The notes under the pieces were generated by a model, which did no database searches, was not told where the DNA came from, and was given only the letters and a program-made list of their open reading frames with translations. From Lachnospiraceae bacterium (lineage in GTDB: Bacteria > Bacillota > Clostridia > Lachnospirales > Lachnospiraceae): DNA of 64,000 nucleotides. A program made the translations under genes and the position numbers. The stretch spans positions 1 to 64,000 of the forward strand of contig SVFQ01000004.1 of assembly GCA_015056765.1 (NCBI GenBank). The letters run 5' to 3'. Shown in pieces: positions 63,229 to 64,000 of this stretch (the stretch's first letter is position 1; each line of letters starts with the position of its first letter).

Positions 63229-64000
63229 TTAATGTGTAACAAAGAACATAACAGCGAAGAGTAACGCGATAACCCATGTACCGGCTTTTACTTCTTTTGC
63301 TTTTCCTGTGCATACTTTGATTACAAGGCTTGTGATAACGCCCATTGCAATACCATAAGAGATATTGTAAGTGAAAGGCATTACAGCTACTGCCATGAAA
63401 GCAGGAAGTGCTGCTTCAGCGTCAAGCCAGTTAATGTTCTTAACACCATTCATCATTAAGACACCGACATAGATCAGTGCTGCTGCGGTAGCACAACCAG
63501 GAATCAGCTGTGCAACAGGGCTAAGGAACATTGCTACAAAGAACAGACCGGAAGTAACTAAACTTGCAAGACCTGTCTTACCACCTTCTGCAACACCTGC
63601 AGAAGATTCTACGAAAGTAGTAACTGTGGAAGTACCACAGATTGCACCTGTACAAGTTGCGATAGAGTCAGCAAGCATTGCTTTCTCCATGTTTGGTACG
63701 TTGCCTTCGGAATCCAATAAGTTACCACGAGCACATGCACCGTATAAAGTACCAAGTGTATCGAACATATCAACTAAGCAGAAAGCTAAAGCTGTAGTAG
63801 CAATCAAAATGATTAAGCTTGCAGAGGAGTGATCTGCTAAGTATCCGGAGAAGTCAAAACCTTCTGTAAATACTTTTAAGAATGCTTCACTACCAAAAGC
63901 GCCAAAAGCAGCGAATGGGTTAAAGCTCATATTAGCAAAGAATCCATCATAAAAACCAGGGATTGTGAAACCAAGTACATAGTAAACAAATGCACCTGCT
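63229..64000 (-). CDS. NCS2-family purine permease, C-terminal part
   Basis: The gene runs off the right edge; codons are open to base 64000 in this frame, so about 256 residues are visible. Features are GFYDGFFANMSFNPFA, a membrane-rich body and GTSTVTTFVESSAGVAEGGKTGLA, the substrate-site motif of the AzgA/PbuG-like purine permeases. It likely imports adenine, guanine or hypoxanthine. A terminator follows it, and punA and cdd come next, so uptake and salvage are side by side. The upstream promoter and any purine riboswitch are outside the window. Confidence 0.9.
   Translation of the reverse strand, partial: AGAFVYYVLGFTIPGFYDGFFANMSFNPFAAFGAFGSEAFLKVFTEGFDFSGYLADHSSASLIILIATTALAFCLVDMFDTLGTLYGACARGNLLDSEGNVPNMEKAMLADSIATCTGAICGTSTVTTFVESSAGVAEGGKTGLASLVTSGLFFVAMFLSPVAQLIPGCATAAALIYVGVLMMNGVKNINWLDAEAALPAFMAVAVMPFTYNISYGIAMGVITSLVIKVCTGKAKEVKAGTWVIALLFAVMFFVTH

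Overview
The window looks like a chromosomal housekeeping segment of a low-to-moderate GC Gram-positive anaerobe of the class Clostridia, most like Lachnospiraceae. This is an inference from gene content: a GGGtGRT protein paired with a NifU-like scaffold, DUF1292 and DUF5662 proteins, YfhO and LTA-synthase-type envelope proteins, an L,D-transpeptidase, an archaeal-type Asd, a MetH without the AdoMet activation domain, and strong AGGAGG ribosome binding sites. I see no phage, transposase, CRISPR array or rRNA. The only tRNA is tRNA-Thr(CGU). All but three genes are on the minus strand (the lipoprotein at 2933, the AraC regulator at 10056, and aroC at 45190). No gene-free gap exceeds 300 bases. 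Both ends cut through genes.

Layout. 1-6300: a partial acetolactate-synthase-like gene, methionine synthase in two reading frames, a lipoprotein, a membrane-fused GNAT, metF and threonine aldolase, i.e. one-carbon and methionine metabolism. 6397-10931: a heterodimeric ABC exporter with a divergent AraC regulator. 10933-16563: a LUD protein, a FolC-like Mur ligase, two intact GH13 glucosidases (one a lipoprotein) and a PH-domain protein. 16729-18452: the GGGtGRT/NifU-like pair. 18567-25621: a hexapeptide-repeat protein, topB, an archaeal-type ATPase, asd, argH and an orphan Hpt protein. 25698-31039: YfhO, an LTA-synthase-like sulfatase, tRNA-Thr and MscS. 31043-42367: a GlgB-like protein, serA, serC, an L,D-transpeptidase, then ilvB, ilvD, add and leuB. 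42482-48417: yajC, tgt, a VanY-type peptidase, aroC, a lactonase and trpS. 48451-54547: DUF5662, a degenerate debranching-enzyme homologue, DUF1292, a UvrD-like helicase and gltX. 54603-59037: a glycine-rich membrane-anchored surface protein, an alpha/beta hydrolase and a YoaK protein. 59104-64000: dut, rnhA, a membrane MutS-like ATPase, cdd, punA and a purine permease, forming a nucleotide salvage and maintenance cluster.

The strongest unusual signal is in methionine synthase. The homocysteine/pterin half ends at a UAG directly after an in-frame A-AAA-AAA heptamer. Six bases later comes a perfect 9-bp stem, and the cobalamin half lies in the -1 frame with no visible Shine-Dalgarno of its own. 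This has the layout of a programmed -1 frameshift site, though a one-base indel in the A run would look the same.

The second signal is a pair of GH13 proteins that keep the family scaffold but lack catalytic residues. The GlgB homologue lacks the nucleophile and the region-I histidine. The isoamylase-type homologue lacks the nucleophile, the third acid and region I. Further points of interest are overlapping divergent promoters at metH, a tRNA gene with its own promoter inside the end of mscS, and a dyad between the exporter and its likely regulator.
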